From positions 1 through 58,615 of the forward strand of contig CAKZON010000023.1 of NCBI GenBank assembly GCA_937136425.1: a stretch of 58,615 nucleotides of DNA, written 5' to 3'. Each line of letters opens with the position of its first letter. Within the stretch, counting starts at the first letter, position 1. Origin of the DNA: an uncultured Crocinitomix sp. (GTDB lineage: Bacteria; Bacteroidota; Bacteroidia; Flavobacteriales_D; Crocinitomicaceae). The notes under the pieces are model-generated. The model had not been told where the DNA came from. It searched no databases and saw nothing but the letters and a program-made list of their open reading frames with translations. Of the stretch, positions 16,997 through 25,234 are shown piece after piece. Made by a program: the position numbers and the translations under genes.

Positions 16997-17773
16997 ATGA
17001 AAATTGTAATAAAGAGTAAAATATTAATCGTCTTCTTCGTTTTTCTTTCCAACATGTCATATGCCCAATTTGCAAATGATATTGGAATTTCTATTAATCA
17101 ATCGTTTCGCGAAGGAATAATCACAGGGCACAGTCATTATGCGCCTCAAACGGGAGAAAATTTAATTATTGATTATCGACATGGAGTAACCAAAAACTTG
17201 TTCTTAATAGGTGGTGTCTCGTTTGGCATGAGTAAAGGTCATTATCACCGCATGTATGAGTGGAATGATTCGTATAAGCTCAATAGAAATTATGGTTATA
17301 AAAACAAAGATTTCAATATAAGAATTGGCTTTGACCGTAGATTAAAGGAGTCTATTTTTAGTCTTGGCGTTAACTTTATTACAGGAACTAGAAGAGTTGA
17401 ATCTTATGCCTACCATAACTATAGTTTTTACGACGAAACGGATGAAATTTGGATTGGATATGGATGGCAAGATCCAGAAGAAAGAGAAATAGAGTTTAAC
17501 AATGGATTGAGTAGTGACTTGTTGCGCGTATCAAGTAAGAAAATTCGATTAGGTTCTCAAGTAAGACTATCAGCAAAAGTACCACTAGGGAAACGTTTGT
17601 ATTTAAACGGCTACTTTGGAGGCTACGGAGGTGTCTTAATGAATACATCAACTGTTATACATTCAGATCCTTTAAATGAAGTTTCTGCAAATGGAGGAGT
17701 TGCTTATAATAGCTCAACCTTAGAATTTCAAGTGCAATATGGTGTTGGTTTAAGTTATCGAATAGGTTCTTAA
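16997..17773 (+). CDS. Secreted beta-barrel-like protein, unknown function
   Basis: Protein of 258 residues with a signal peptide (residues about 1-23, ending SNMSYAQ). The mature part is rich in Gly, Tyr and Asn with alternating hydrophobic residues, and ends in LEFQVQYGVGLSYRIGS, like the last strands of a small outer-membrane barrel. No specific family recognised. It is alone on its strand between the M16 pair and the island starting near 17.8 kb. Confidence 0.65.
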   Translation: MKIVIKSKILIVFFVFLSNMSYAQFANDIGISINQSFREGIITGHSHYAPQTGENLIIDYRHGVTKNLFLIGGVSFGMSKGHYHRMYEWNDSYKLNRNYGYKNKDFNIRIGFDRRLKESIFSLGVNFITGTRRVESYAYHNYSFYDETDEIWIGYGWQDPEEREIEFNNGLSSDLLRVSSKKIRLGSQVRLSAKVPLGKRLYLNGYFGGYGGVLMNTSTVIHSDPLNEVSANGGVAYNSSTLEFQVQYGVGLSYRIGS

Positions 17774-17823
17774 ATTATTGAAGACCATTATCCCAATTAG
17801 CGCCAAAATTAGTATTATTTTTT

Positions 17824-17850
17824 TCAAAACGTAAATAGATTACGTTTTGA
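17824..17850. promoter_or_regulatory. Perfect 11-bp-arm palindrome, possible operator
   Basis: Arms TCAAAACGTAA and TTACGTTTTGA flank a 5-nt ATAGA centre. A T run precedes it and no U run follows on either strand, so a terminator is unlikely. It sits 84 bp before the 17934 ORF and about 420 bp before the NUDIX gene. It could be a repressor site or a hairpin in a leader transcript. Confidence 0.45.
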
Positions 17851-17875
17851 CCGTGTTCATTTGTATTAAACAAAA

Positions 17876-17916
17876 TGGAGGTTCTTAGAATAGCAAAACT
17901 CTTTTAAGAACCTCCA
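17876..17916 (+). terminator. Long hairpin (12-bp stem), possible terminator or leader element
   Basis: TGGAGGTTCTTA (17876-17887) pairs with TAAGAACCTCCA (17905-17916) across a 17-nt loop, followed by AATTTTC. A short U tract makes it a weak terminator for the 16997 gene. It ends 17 bp before the ATG at 17934. The stem contains GGAGG paired with CCTCC, so it could alternatively affect translation. Confidence 0.4.
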
Positions 17917-17933
17917 ATTTTCAATCTACTGCT

Positions 17934-18182
17934 ATGAATAATTTTACAACAATCGACATTGACTATATCAGAGGATCAAGAACCATTGAAACCACAATGG
18001 TTACGCGTAAAAACCTGAGTAAAGTTTACTTTATTTATAATTACGAAGGTATTTCATACAGGGTTTTTGAAAGCCATTTAAGCCTCATCAATTTTTTTCA
18101 AGGCAACGCCGAAAGCGATTTTCATTTTAGCAGCGAAACAGAGTTGGATGATTTTTTATCTACAGTGCAAATTTTTGGATGA
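17934..18182 (+). CDS. Hypothetical 82-residue protein
   Basis: Small soluble protein with no signal peptide or membrane segment. The composition is ordinary, with an alternating pattern predicted as beta strands (KVYFIYNYEGISYRVFE) and an acidic C-terminal helix (SSETELDDFLSTVQIFG). No family recognised. It lies 88 bp upstream of the NUDIX gene on the same strand, right after two inverted repeats, so it may be the first gene of that island, for example a regulator or accessory factor, but nothing in the sequence proves this. Confidence 0.5.
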   Translation: MNNFTTIDIDYIRGSRTIETTMVTRKNLSKVYFIYNYEGISYRVFESHLSLINFFQGNAESDFHFSSETELDDFLSTVQIFG

Positions 18183-18270
18183 ATTCGCGGTTGAAAAATG
18201 GCATGGAATTCTAAAGGAAATGTTATTTTAGTAGGTAATTGAAAAAGTCATTTGAAGAAATTTTAGAAAA

Positions 18271-18666
18271 ATGAAAAAGGTAGAAGTAGTAGCTGCTATA
18301 ATAATGTGTGATAATGAGATTTTTTGTGCACAAAGAGCTGAAAGTTCATTGGAATATATTTCAAGAAAATATGAATTTCCTGGAGGGAAAATAGAAGCAG
18401 GAGAAACTAAGAAGGAAGCTTTGAAAAGAGAGTTGATAGAAGAATTGAATATTGAAACTCATATAAATGAATTGTATTTGACCGTTGTTCACCAATATCC
18501 TGATTTCGAATTAACAATGCACAGTTTTTTATGTAAGGCTAATTCGAAAGAAATCATTTTGAATGAGCATATTTCTTCAAAATGGTTAAAAAAAGAGGAT
18601 TTGTTAAATTTAGATTGGGCGGCGGCAGATTTACCGATTGTGCATAAGCTAAAAGAGGATGAATAA
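18271..18666 (+). CDS. NUDIX hydrolase, MutT-like (deoxy)NTP pyrophosphohydrolase
   Basis: Protein of 131 residues in the compact MutT form. The NUDIX box runs from Gly39: G-x5-Glu45-x7-Arg53-Glu54-Leu-x-Glu57-Glu58-Leu, with Asn60 in place of the usual Gly near its end. A CAQRAESSLEYISRKYEFPGG lead-in resembles MutT/NudG enzymes that clean oxidised or methylated (d)NTPs. Its stop lies inside the start of the helicase gene (8-bp overlap), so the two proteins are translationally coupled and should act together. In that setting the enzyme may hydrolyse a modified nucleotide or a nucleotide signal; this is inference. Confidence 0.88.
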   Translation: MKKVEVVAAIIMCDNEIFCAQRAESSLEYISRKYEFPGGKIEAGETKKEALKRELIEELNIETHINELYLTVVHQYPDFELTMHSFLCKANSKEIILNEHISSKWLKKEDLLNLDWAAADLPIVHKLKEDE

Positions 18667-21600
18667 TCCATTTAATAATGATTTCAAAAAAAGTCTATAC
18701 ACTGGATTTATAGATAGTGACGTAGCGTCTACCAAACTTTATCGACCAAAGTTACTGGTAAATAGAAAGATTCCAAAAGAGAAAGTGCTATCGAGTATTT
18801 TGTCTGAATTAGATAATTGTGAAGAATTCTTTATAACAGTTGCCTTTGTTACAAATAGTGGTGTTGCTGTATTGTTGAATAGTCTAATGTCACTAGAGAA
18901 AAAAGGGATTAAAGGTAAGGTTTTAGTGTCCCAATATTTAAATTTTACTGAACCAGAGGCATTGAGGAGAATACTTCATTTTAAGAATATTGAACTTAAA
19001 ATTTTAACGAATGAAAATGCACACTCTAAAGGATATATCTTTAAAAGAAAGGGATATTATAATTTAATTGTTGGTAGCAGCAATTTAACAGCCAATGCCT
19101 TGACTATTAATAAGGAATGGAATGTAAAAGTTTCAGGACTGAGCACAGGAACAATGGTTGATCAAGTGCTCAATGAATTCAAAAATGATTTTGAAGTAGC
19201 AACAGCAGTATCTAATGATTTTATTAATAAATATCAGAGAGTATATGAAAGGCAGAGGTTGATTAATCGCGAGTCAACAGAAATCTCTATAGTTAATGAG
19301 TTAATAAAACCGAATTCAATGCAGGAGGAAGCATTGAGAAATTTGATTGATTTAAGACGAAATGATAAAAATAAAGCTCTAATTATTTCTGCAACAGGAA
19401 CGGGTAAGACTTATTTGTCTGCTTTTGATGTAAAAGCCTTCAATCCAAAAAAAATGCTTTTTGTTGTACACAGATTAAATATAGCATTGAAGGCTCTAGA
19501 AACTTATAAAAAGCTTTTTAAAGGAGAAAAATCTTTAGGAGTTTACTCCGGTAAAAAGAAAGAATTGGAAGCTGACTTTATTTTCTCTACTGTGCAAACT
19601 ATTTCAAAAAAAGAGCATTTATCAAGCTTTTCAAAAGAAGAATTCGATTATATCATTATTGATGAATCTCACCGCTCAGGAGCTGAATCATATCAAAGGT
19701 TAATAGACTATTTCAATCCAAGTTTTTTATTGGGAATGACTGCAACCCCTGAACGAACAGATGGGAATGATATCTTTAAACTTTTCGACTACAATATTGC
19801 CTATGAAATTAGATTAAATAGGGCAATGGAAGAAGGTATGTTAAGCCAATTTCATTATTATGGAATTACTGATTTACAAATTGACGGAGAGACTATTGAA
19901 GAAACTAAAAAGTTCAATTTATTGACAACTCAAGAAAGAGTTGACAGAATCATTGAGAAAGCCAAATATTATGGTACAGATAGTGGTGTTGTAAGAGGCT
20001 TAGTTTTTTGTTCGCGAAATGATGAATCTAAAGAATTGTCGTTAAGGTTTAATGAAAATGGTTTCAAAACAATTTCCCTGTCAGGAGATAACACGGAGGA
20101 AGAACGTTCACAAGCTATTTTAAGATTGGAGTCAGATGATATCAATAATAAATTAGATTATATTTTTACAGTTGATATTTTTAACGAAGGAATTGATATT
20201 CCAAAAATCAATCAAATTCTGATGATAAGGCCTACCGATTCCGCTATCATTTTTGTTCAACAACTGGGTAGAGGTTTGCGAAAATCGGAATCTAAGGATT
20301 ATTTAACAATAATAGATTTTATAGGCAATCATAAAAACAATTATTTAATTCCGATAGCCTTGTACGGCGACACTTCATATAACAAAGATACCTTGAGAAA
20401 GTTGATGTCTCAAGGTAGTAATATGATTCCAGGAGCTTCAACAATTAATTTTGACGAAATCACAAAAGAAAGTATTTTTAGCTCTATAGACTCTGTTAAT
20501 ATGAAGATATTGTCAGAATTAAAAAAGGACTATTATTTACTTAAATTTAGATTAGGGCGCACGCCAATGATGCTTGACTTCTTAGTGAGCGAATCTAGAG
20601 ATCCATTTCTTTATGTTGAATATTCTAAATCTTATTTCAATTTTGTAAGAAAGGTTGACAAGGAATTCAAAGAAGAGTTAAAAAAGAAGAACAGTGATTT
20701 GTTAGAGCTTTTCTCAAAGGAAATTAATAATTCAAAAAGAGTAGAGGAGAGTACAATTCTACTTGAATTAATGCTAAATAAAGAACTAAGAATCTCTAGC
20801 TTAAAAGAAAGAATTCTGAATAAATATAATTTTCACCTTACAGATGAAACTATAACTTCTTGTATTTTAAATATAAACTTTGATTTTATTAGAAAAGGTG
20901 AGGAGATTATTTTTGAGAAAAACGGGATACTTAAATTTTATGACTCTTTTTGGGAAAAGCTTAAAAATGAGACATTCTATAAGTTTTTAATGGACTCTGT
21001 GCTTTATTCAATAAAGGCGTTTGAGAATTCATTTAGTGAATCTAATTATGATGGTGGGTTAATTAGATATAATAAATACAGTAGAAAAGATGTGTGTCGT
21101 TTACTAAATTGGGAAAAAGATATTAGCAGCACTGTATATGGTTACCGCACTAGAGATGCAGTTACACCTTGTTTTGTTACTTATAACAAATCGGAAAATA
21201 TAGATGATACGATCAAGTATAATGATCACTTTATTACCCCTACTATTTTTGCTTGGGAGTCACGATCGAATCGAAAAATTGAAAGCGCTGAAATTAAAAA
21301 TGTTATTGACTCAAATCGAATTTTACTTTTCGTTAAAAAAGAAGATGGTGAAGGGACAGACTTTTATTTTATGGGGGATGTTAATATTGTTCAAAATTCA
21401 ATTGAACAAAGCGTAATGTCTGACTCCTCTTTGCCAGTTGTTCATTTTAAGTTCGAACTAGAAAAGCCTGTTCCTGAAAATCTTTATAATTATATAACCG
21501 CAAAAATGGTGAACATTGAAGAGGAAATGCGAAGTGGTGTTGGATTGATTAACGACAATTCAGTATTTACAATACCATTATTTGATTTTTATGCGGCGGC

Positions 21601-22009
21601 AGGAAGCTTCAGTGAAATGCAAAATGAAAAAGATTATGTACTAATAGAAGTTGAAGAAAAGTACACTTTGACTAATGATTATTTTGCGTGCAAAGTAATA
21701 GGAGAATCTATGAATAAAAGGATTCCTAATGGTTCTATTTGCATATTTAGGAAATATAATGGAGGAACAAGAAATGGAAAGATTGTATTAGTTGAAAATC
21801 GAGATATTCATGATCAAGATTTCAATTCTTCCTTTACAGTAAAAACATATCTTAGTAAAAAAGTGCAATCAAATGATAGTTGGAAGCACTCTGAAATAAT
21901 TTTAAGTCCCAACTCTTATGATGAGAGTTTTAATGATATAGTTATCAATGAAGAAAATTCAACTGGGATGAAAATTCTTGGAGAATTTGTTTGTGTATTA
22001 AGTCGGTAA
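18659..22009 (+). CDS. PLD nuclease-SF2 helicase-DUF3427-S24 (LexA-like) fusion protein
   Basis: Multidomain protein of 1116 residues. Residues about 30-190 are a phospholipase D-type nuclease with His122-x-Lys124 and GSSN at 139-142 (one HxK site, so a dimer is likely). Residues about 215-570 are a superfamily II helicase: ATGTGKT (245-251), DESH (335-338), TATPER (361-366) and QQLGRGLRK (534-542). About 600-960 is a DUF3427-like region. About 965-1116 is a peptidase S24 domain with the Ala981-Gly982 scissile bond, Ser1017 in GESM and Lys1062 in FTVKTY. The 35-residue Gly-to-Ser distance equals that in LexA and UmuD. It is coupled to the NUDIX gene upstream and followed after 26 bp by a GyrB-like gene. 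By eye it is more A/T-rich than the flanking genes. Genome defence or damage response is likely. Confidence 0.9.
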   Translation: MNNPFNNDFKKSLYTGFIDSDVASTKLYRPKLLVNRKIPKEKVLSSILSELDNCEEFFITVAFVTNSGVAVLLNSLMSLEKKGIKGKVLVSQYLNFTEPEALRRILHFKNIELKILTNENAHSKGYIFKRKGYYNLIVGSSNLTANALTINKEWNVKVSGLSTGTMVDQVLNEFKNDFEVATAVSNDFINKYQRVYERQRLINRESTEISIVNELIKPNSMQEEALRNLIDLRRNDKNKALIISATGTGKTYLSAFDVKAFNPKKMLFVVHRLNIALKALETYKKLFKGEKSLGVYSGKKKELEADFIFSTVQTISKKEHLSSFSKEEFDYIIIDESHRSGAESYQRLIDYFNPSFLLGMTATPERTDGNDIFKLFDYNIAYEIRLNRAMEEGMLSQFHYYGITDLQIDGETIEETKKFNLLTTQERVDRIIEKAKYYGTDSGVVRGLVFCSRNDESKELSLRFNENGFKTISLSGDNTEEERSQAILRLESDDINNKLDYIFTVDIFNEGIDIPKINQILMIRPTDSAIIFVQQLGRGLRKSESKDYLTIIDFIGNHKNNYLIPIALYGDTSYNKDTLRKLMSQGSNMIPGASTINFDEITKESIFSSIDSVNMKILSELKKDYYLLKFRLGRTPMMLDFLVSESRDPFLYVEYSKSYFNFVRKVDKEFKEELKKKNSDLLELFSKEINNSKRVEESTILLELMLNKELRISSLKERILNKYNFHLTDETITSCILNINFDFIRKGEEIIFEKNGILKFYDSFWEKLKNETFYKFLMDSVLYSIKAFENSFSESNYDGGLIRYNKYSRKDVCRLLNWEKDISSTVYGYRTRDAVTPCFVTYNKSENIDDTIKYNDHFITPTIFAWESRSNRKIESAEIKNVIDSNRILLFVKKEDGEGTDFYFMGDVNIVQNSIEQSVMSDSSLPVVHFKFELEKPVPENLYNYITAKMVNIEEEMRSGVGLINDNSVFTIPLFDFYAAAGSFSEMQNEKDYVLIEVEEKYTLTNDYFACKVIGESMNKRIPNGSICIFRKYNGGTRNGKIVLVENRDIHDQDFNSSFTVKTYLSKKVQSNDSWKHSEIILSPNSYDESFNDIVINEENSTGMKILGEFVCVLSR

Positions 22010-22035
22010 TAAAATGTTAACCATTAGATTAACTC

Positions 22036-22662
22036 ATGAGCAAAGGAAAATTAGAAGATAATATTCAATCATTGTCCGTAGGGGAGCATATAAGAATGAG
22101 ACCAAATATGTATTTTCAGAAGTGTTATGATGAAAAATCGTTGGACAGTTTGGTGTCTGAAGTGTTGTGCCACGCACTAGATGAATATTTTGCTGGAGTT
22201 TGCAATGAGATAAATATTACGGTTGCTAAAAAGTCTTTTACTATTAGGTATAATTCGGGTATGTCATTAAAGTTGAACAGTGGTTTAGAGTTGACTGATG
22301 CAGAAATTATTATGACTAAAATAATGGCATGCTCTAATTTGAAGAAACATTTGGAAGTAGGAAAAGAGTTTTGTGTGTTAGGATTGGCAACAATTAATTT
22401 TGCTTCGCAATCTTCAAGTTTAGTGACAGTATCAAAAAATCTAAAAGGAAATTTTTCATTTGTTGACGGTGAAACTGTGTCTGCTGATATTGAAGAATAC
22501 AAAAATGAAGCCGAGTGGACAGAAATAACTATGGAACCCAATCGTACAATTTTTGAAGGATTGTATTTTACCTATCAAGGAGTTAAAGAAAAGATAACAC
22601 CTTTAAGAGAACGGTTTAAAGATTTAAAAATTAACGTTATAGATGAGACGATTGCCGAGTAA
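22036..22662 (+). CDS. Stand-alone degenerate GyrB/ParE-like ATPase domain
   Basis: Protein of 208 residues that matches only the N-terminal GHKL ATPase domain of GyrB/ParE; no transducer, TOPRIM or tail is present. Recognisable blocks are EHIRMRPNMYF (GyrB VRxRPxMYIG), SEVLCHALDEYFAGVCNEI (FEVVDNAIDEALAGHCKEI) and TDAEIIMTKIMA (AEVIMTVLHA). The catalytic-base Glu42 is kept, but the Mg/ATP Asn46 is His, DDGRGIP is replaced by YNSGMSL, and the lid GGLHGVG by KEFCVLG. It should therefore not hydrolyse ATP. It lies 26 bp after the helicase gene and is probably the last gene of that operon. It may bind or mimic gyrase/topoisomerase IV; that role is inferred. Confidence 0.75.
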   Translation: MSKGKLEDNIQSLSVGEHIRMRPNMYFQKCYDEKSLDSLVSEVLCHALDEYFAGVCNEINITVAKKSFTIRYNSGMSLKLNSGLELTDAEIIMTKIMACSNLKKHLEVGKEFCVLGLATINFASQSSSLVTVSKNLKGNFSFVDGETVSADIEEYKNEAEWTEITMEPNRTIFEGLYFTYQGVKEKITPLRERFKDLKINVIDETIAE

Positions 22663-22812
22663 TGTATAGTTGTTGCTGCTAGTTTTAAAAACTAATTCCC
22701 AATCAACCTCCCCCTCAACCAACAATCCCTCACTCAAAACCAACGTTCCCTAATTCGTCCTTTTTTTTAGCCCAATTTCTCAACACCTTTGGATTAAATC
22801 AATTCAAGAGTC

Positions 22813-24546
22813 ATGAGAAAAATAGCCTTAATCATTTTTAGCCTTGCTTTTATTCAAAGCGCAAATGCTAAATCATTGTATGAACAGTTGTGCGAATTCA
22901 ATTTTAATTGGAAGAAGCACTCAAGCGTTGCTCCTGTTGGAACAGCAGTTAACTTTGCATCTGATCAAAAATATGTACAAACGCATTTGACTTATGTATT
23001 GCCCATTTTAAGAGCGAATCCTACGGATGAATTCACCGCCGAGCAAAAGAAAACACGCCTTCACCTAATTAGTATCTTGGAAAAGTATCGGCTGGCTGGA
23101 AGATTTCCTGTGAATTATTTTAGAACGGAGCGTACACCTATTTTTATTGATGAGGACAATACGCATTGCGCTTTGGGGTATTTGCTAGAGCAAACTGGAT
23201 TAGAGCCTATTGCTCAAGAAATTGCTGAGCAAGAAAATTATGATTGGGTAAAGGACATTGAACATGAAGCTATTCCACATTTACAAGTTTTATCAGGGTT
23301 TACTGTTGAAGAGCTTAAGCTAATTCAAGGAGCGTATGATTTTTATTTGCCAAATGCTTTTTATGCACCAAACAAATATGAAATTCCACAAAAACCTGAG
23401 GTAATAGAAGCGTTTTTTGAAGAAGGAAGTGGAAGAAGAGCTTTAGGTGGAGATGAGTCCGTGAATATTTGGTGTAAAGGAGAGGGGGAAGATGGAGTTT
23501 TGCATGGACGCTGGGAGCAAAGGTTTTCAACTAAATTACCATGGATTATAGGTTATTTTTCAAATGGGAAACGTACAGGACAATGGCGTGAATATTATCA
23601 AGGAACGGATAAATTATGCAGAACTGAAAATTGGCGGAATGACAAACTAAATGGCATTAGAAAACGATTTAGTAGAGAAGGGGAGTTGATAGAAGAGATT
23701 CTTTTTAAAGATGGTGTTGCTGTAACAAAAACGAATTATGATTTAAACCAGTTGTTACGATTTGTTCGCAAGCCAATTGATTCTACTCATGTTTACACTG
23801 AGATTTATACAATGGAGGGAGCTTTATTGGCTGCTGGAAATGAAACGGTCCATAACCCTGGAGGATTATTATGGTTTCAGAATATTGAGCTAACTGCGCT
23901 AAATACATTTGCGATTACCTCTCGTGATATTTCAACAAGTAATTCGTATAATGGTGGTGACGAAAGTTTTATTGATCCAAACACAGGTTCTGGACTTTAT
24001 AATACGCCTCCTTTAGTTGAATATAAAAAAGTGGGGGACTGGGTGTTTTATCGAGAGTATACAGCAAATTATAAAAACGACACAACAAATCGTGATTTAT
24101 TGAATGGTTTAAAACGTGATTTTGAGCATAATTGGAATGTGCTTTATGATGTCTTACATGAAGTGGAGGACTTAGATTTAAAATCGGGTTATGATTCTAT
24201 TCGAATTGCTTACAGAGATAATTATGCAGAAGATTTTTACGGTTATGGGAAAGATTTATACACGCATGTTGAATTACGTTATCATGAGGTGAGACGTTTT
24301 CCACTGTATGCAAATTTTAATCCGCATAGAGATTATTGGGGAGGGCAACACCATTCATACAGAGGTGAATTTGATCGATATGAGTCGGAAATTGTGAAGA
24401 TTGTAAGAAGTGTGGGACAATACAATGAAAATCGTGAGCGCATAGGAGTTTGGAAACATTTTGATGCGAATCATCAATTGAGCAAAAAAGAGATTTATGT
24501 ACAACCAGAAGGAACAAGTAGTTTGCCTAAAGTTGCTGCGCGGTAG
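22813..24546 (+). CDS. Secreted protein with MORN-like repeats
   Basis: Protein of 577 residues with a signal peptide (about 1-19, ending QSANAKS). Residues about 95-140 hold NYFRTERTPIFIDEDNTHC and ALGYLLEQTG, a Cys-containing block I have the impression recurs in secreted proteins of this phylum. Residues about 225-310 show MORN-like antitoxin/wapA-style units (GYFSNGKRTGQWREYY, NDKLNGIRKRFSREGE). Near the end GQYNENRERIGVWKHFDANHQL is another such unit. The protein is probably periplasmic or on the surface. Function unknown. It is convergent with the acetyltransferase at 24565. Confidence 0.65.
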   Translation: MRKIALIIFSLAFIQSANAKSLYEQLCEFNFNWKKHSSVAPVGTAVNFASDQKYVQTHLTYVLPILRANPTDEFTAEQKKTRLHLISILEKYRLAGRFPVNYFRTERTPIFIDEDNTHCALGYLLEQTGLEPIAQEIAEQENYDWVKDIEHEAIPHLQVLSGFTVEELKLIQGAYDFYLPNAFYAPNKYEIPQKPEVIEAFFEEGSGRRALGGDESVNIWCKGEGEDGVLHGRWEQRFSTKLPWIIGYFSNGKRTGQWREYYQGTDKLCRTENWRNDKLNGIRKRFSREGELIEEILFKDGVAVTKTNYDLNQLLRFVRKPIDSTHVYTEIYTMEGALLAAGNETVHNPGGLLWFQNIELTALNTFAITSRDISTSNSYNGGDESFIDPNTGSGLYNTPPLVEYKKVGDWVFYREYTANYKNDTTNRDLLNGLKRDFEHNWNVLYDVLHEVEDLDLKSGYDSIRIAYRDNYAEDFYGYGKDLYTHVELRYHEVRRFPLYANFNPHRDYWGGQHHSYRGEFDRYESEIVKIVRSVGQYNENRERIGVWKHFDANHQLSKKEIYVQPEGTSSLPKVAAR

Positions 24547-24564
24547 ACTATTCTCGATAAGTTG

Positions 24565-25089
24565 TTAAAACGTAGGGTTATTGAGAAAGTATTGATGAAT
24601 AAGGTCTCCGTCTTCTATGAATTCCTTTTCAAATTGAAAATCAAGCTTTTCCAATACGCGAATGGATGCTGCATTGTCTGGTAAGAGCATGGCTATAATT
24701 CGTTTTAAGCCCAAGGTTTCAAAACCGAAATTTAAACAGGCGATTGCTGCTTCGGTGGCAATGCCTTTGCCCCAATAATCATACATTAATCGATATCCTA
24801 AGTCAACCTCATTCATGTCTTCTAAATATTTTAAACCTGCAAAGCCTATGAACTTGCTTTCTTCTTTGAACTCTACTGCCCACCTTCCGTAACCATGCTT
24901 GGCATAATCTCCCAATACATCTTCGGTAATGCGCCTTTCAATTTCTTCAATTGATACGATTCCTCCGTCACCCGTAAAATTGCTAACTCTCTTATCTAAA
25001 TTCATCTCATAGGAGGGTGCAATATCATCCATTGTAAATGGACGCAAGATTAATCGCTCAGTTTCTATTTTCGGTGGGATGTTTTGCAT
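24565..25089 (-). CDS. GNAT N-acetyltransferase, RimJ/RimL-like
   Basis: Protein of 174 residues. It begins ETERLILRPFTMDDIAP, the usual RimJ/L opening, and has DLGYRLMYDYWGKGIATEA, the acetyl-CoA pyrophosphate loop (Q/RxxGxG/A variant), then LLPDNAASIRVLEKLDF, the standard C-terminal block. These enzymes acetylate the N-terminus of ribosomal proteins or small amines; the substrate is unknown. It is a single gene, with tandem repeats upstream at 25174-25290. Confidence 0.85.
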   Translation of the reverse strand: MQNIPPKIETERLILRPFTMDDIAPSYEMNLDKRVSNFTGDGGIVSIEEIERRITEDVLGDYAKHGYGRWAVEFKEESKFIGFAGLKYLEDMNEVDLGYRLMYDYWGKGIATEAAIACLNFGFETLGLKRIIAMLLPDNAASIRVLEKLDFQFEKEFIEDGDLIHQYFLNNPTF

Positions 25090-25173
25090 AAGAATTGAAT
25101 TTTAATTCTTTGAATGATAGGTTTTTGGAGAGTCTGTTTCTAAGCAGGTGATGCAAGGTATATATTTTTATTA

Positions 25174-25208
25174 GACAAAAGACAAAAGACAAAAGACAAA
25201 AGACAAAA
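25174..25208. repeat. Heptamer tandem repeat (GACAAAA)5
   Basis: Five perfect head-to-tail copies of the 7-mer GACAAAA. It shares its period with the neighbouring array at 25235-25290, 26 bp away. Any ORF through it is an artefact of the repeat. Confidence 0.9.
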
Positions 25209-25234
25209 GAAGTCAAGTCAAACCAAAATCTAAA

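Noticed and set aside
17824..17850. Palindrome considered as a terminator
   Set aside because: No U run follows the stem on either strand; a T run precedes it on the + strand.
22680..22694. TAGTTTT/AAAACTA palindrome after the GyrB-like gene as terminator
   Set aside because: Very A/T-rich 7-bp arms with a 1-nt loop and no U run; cannot form a terminator hairpin.
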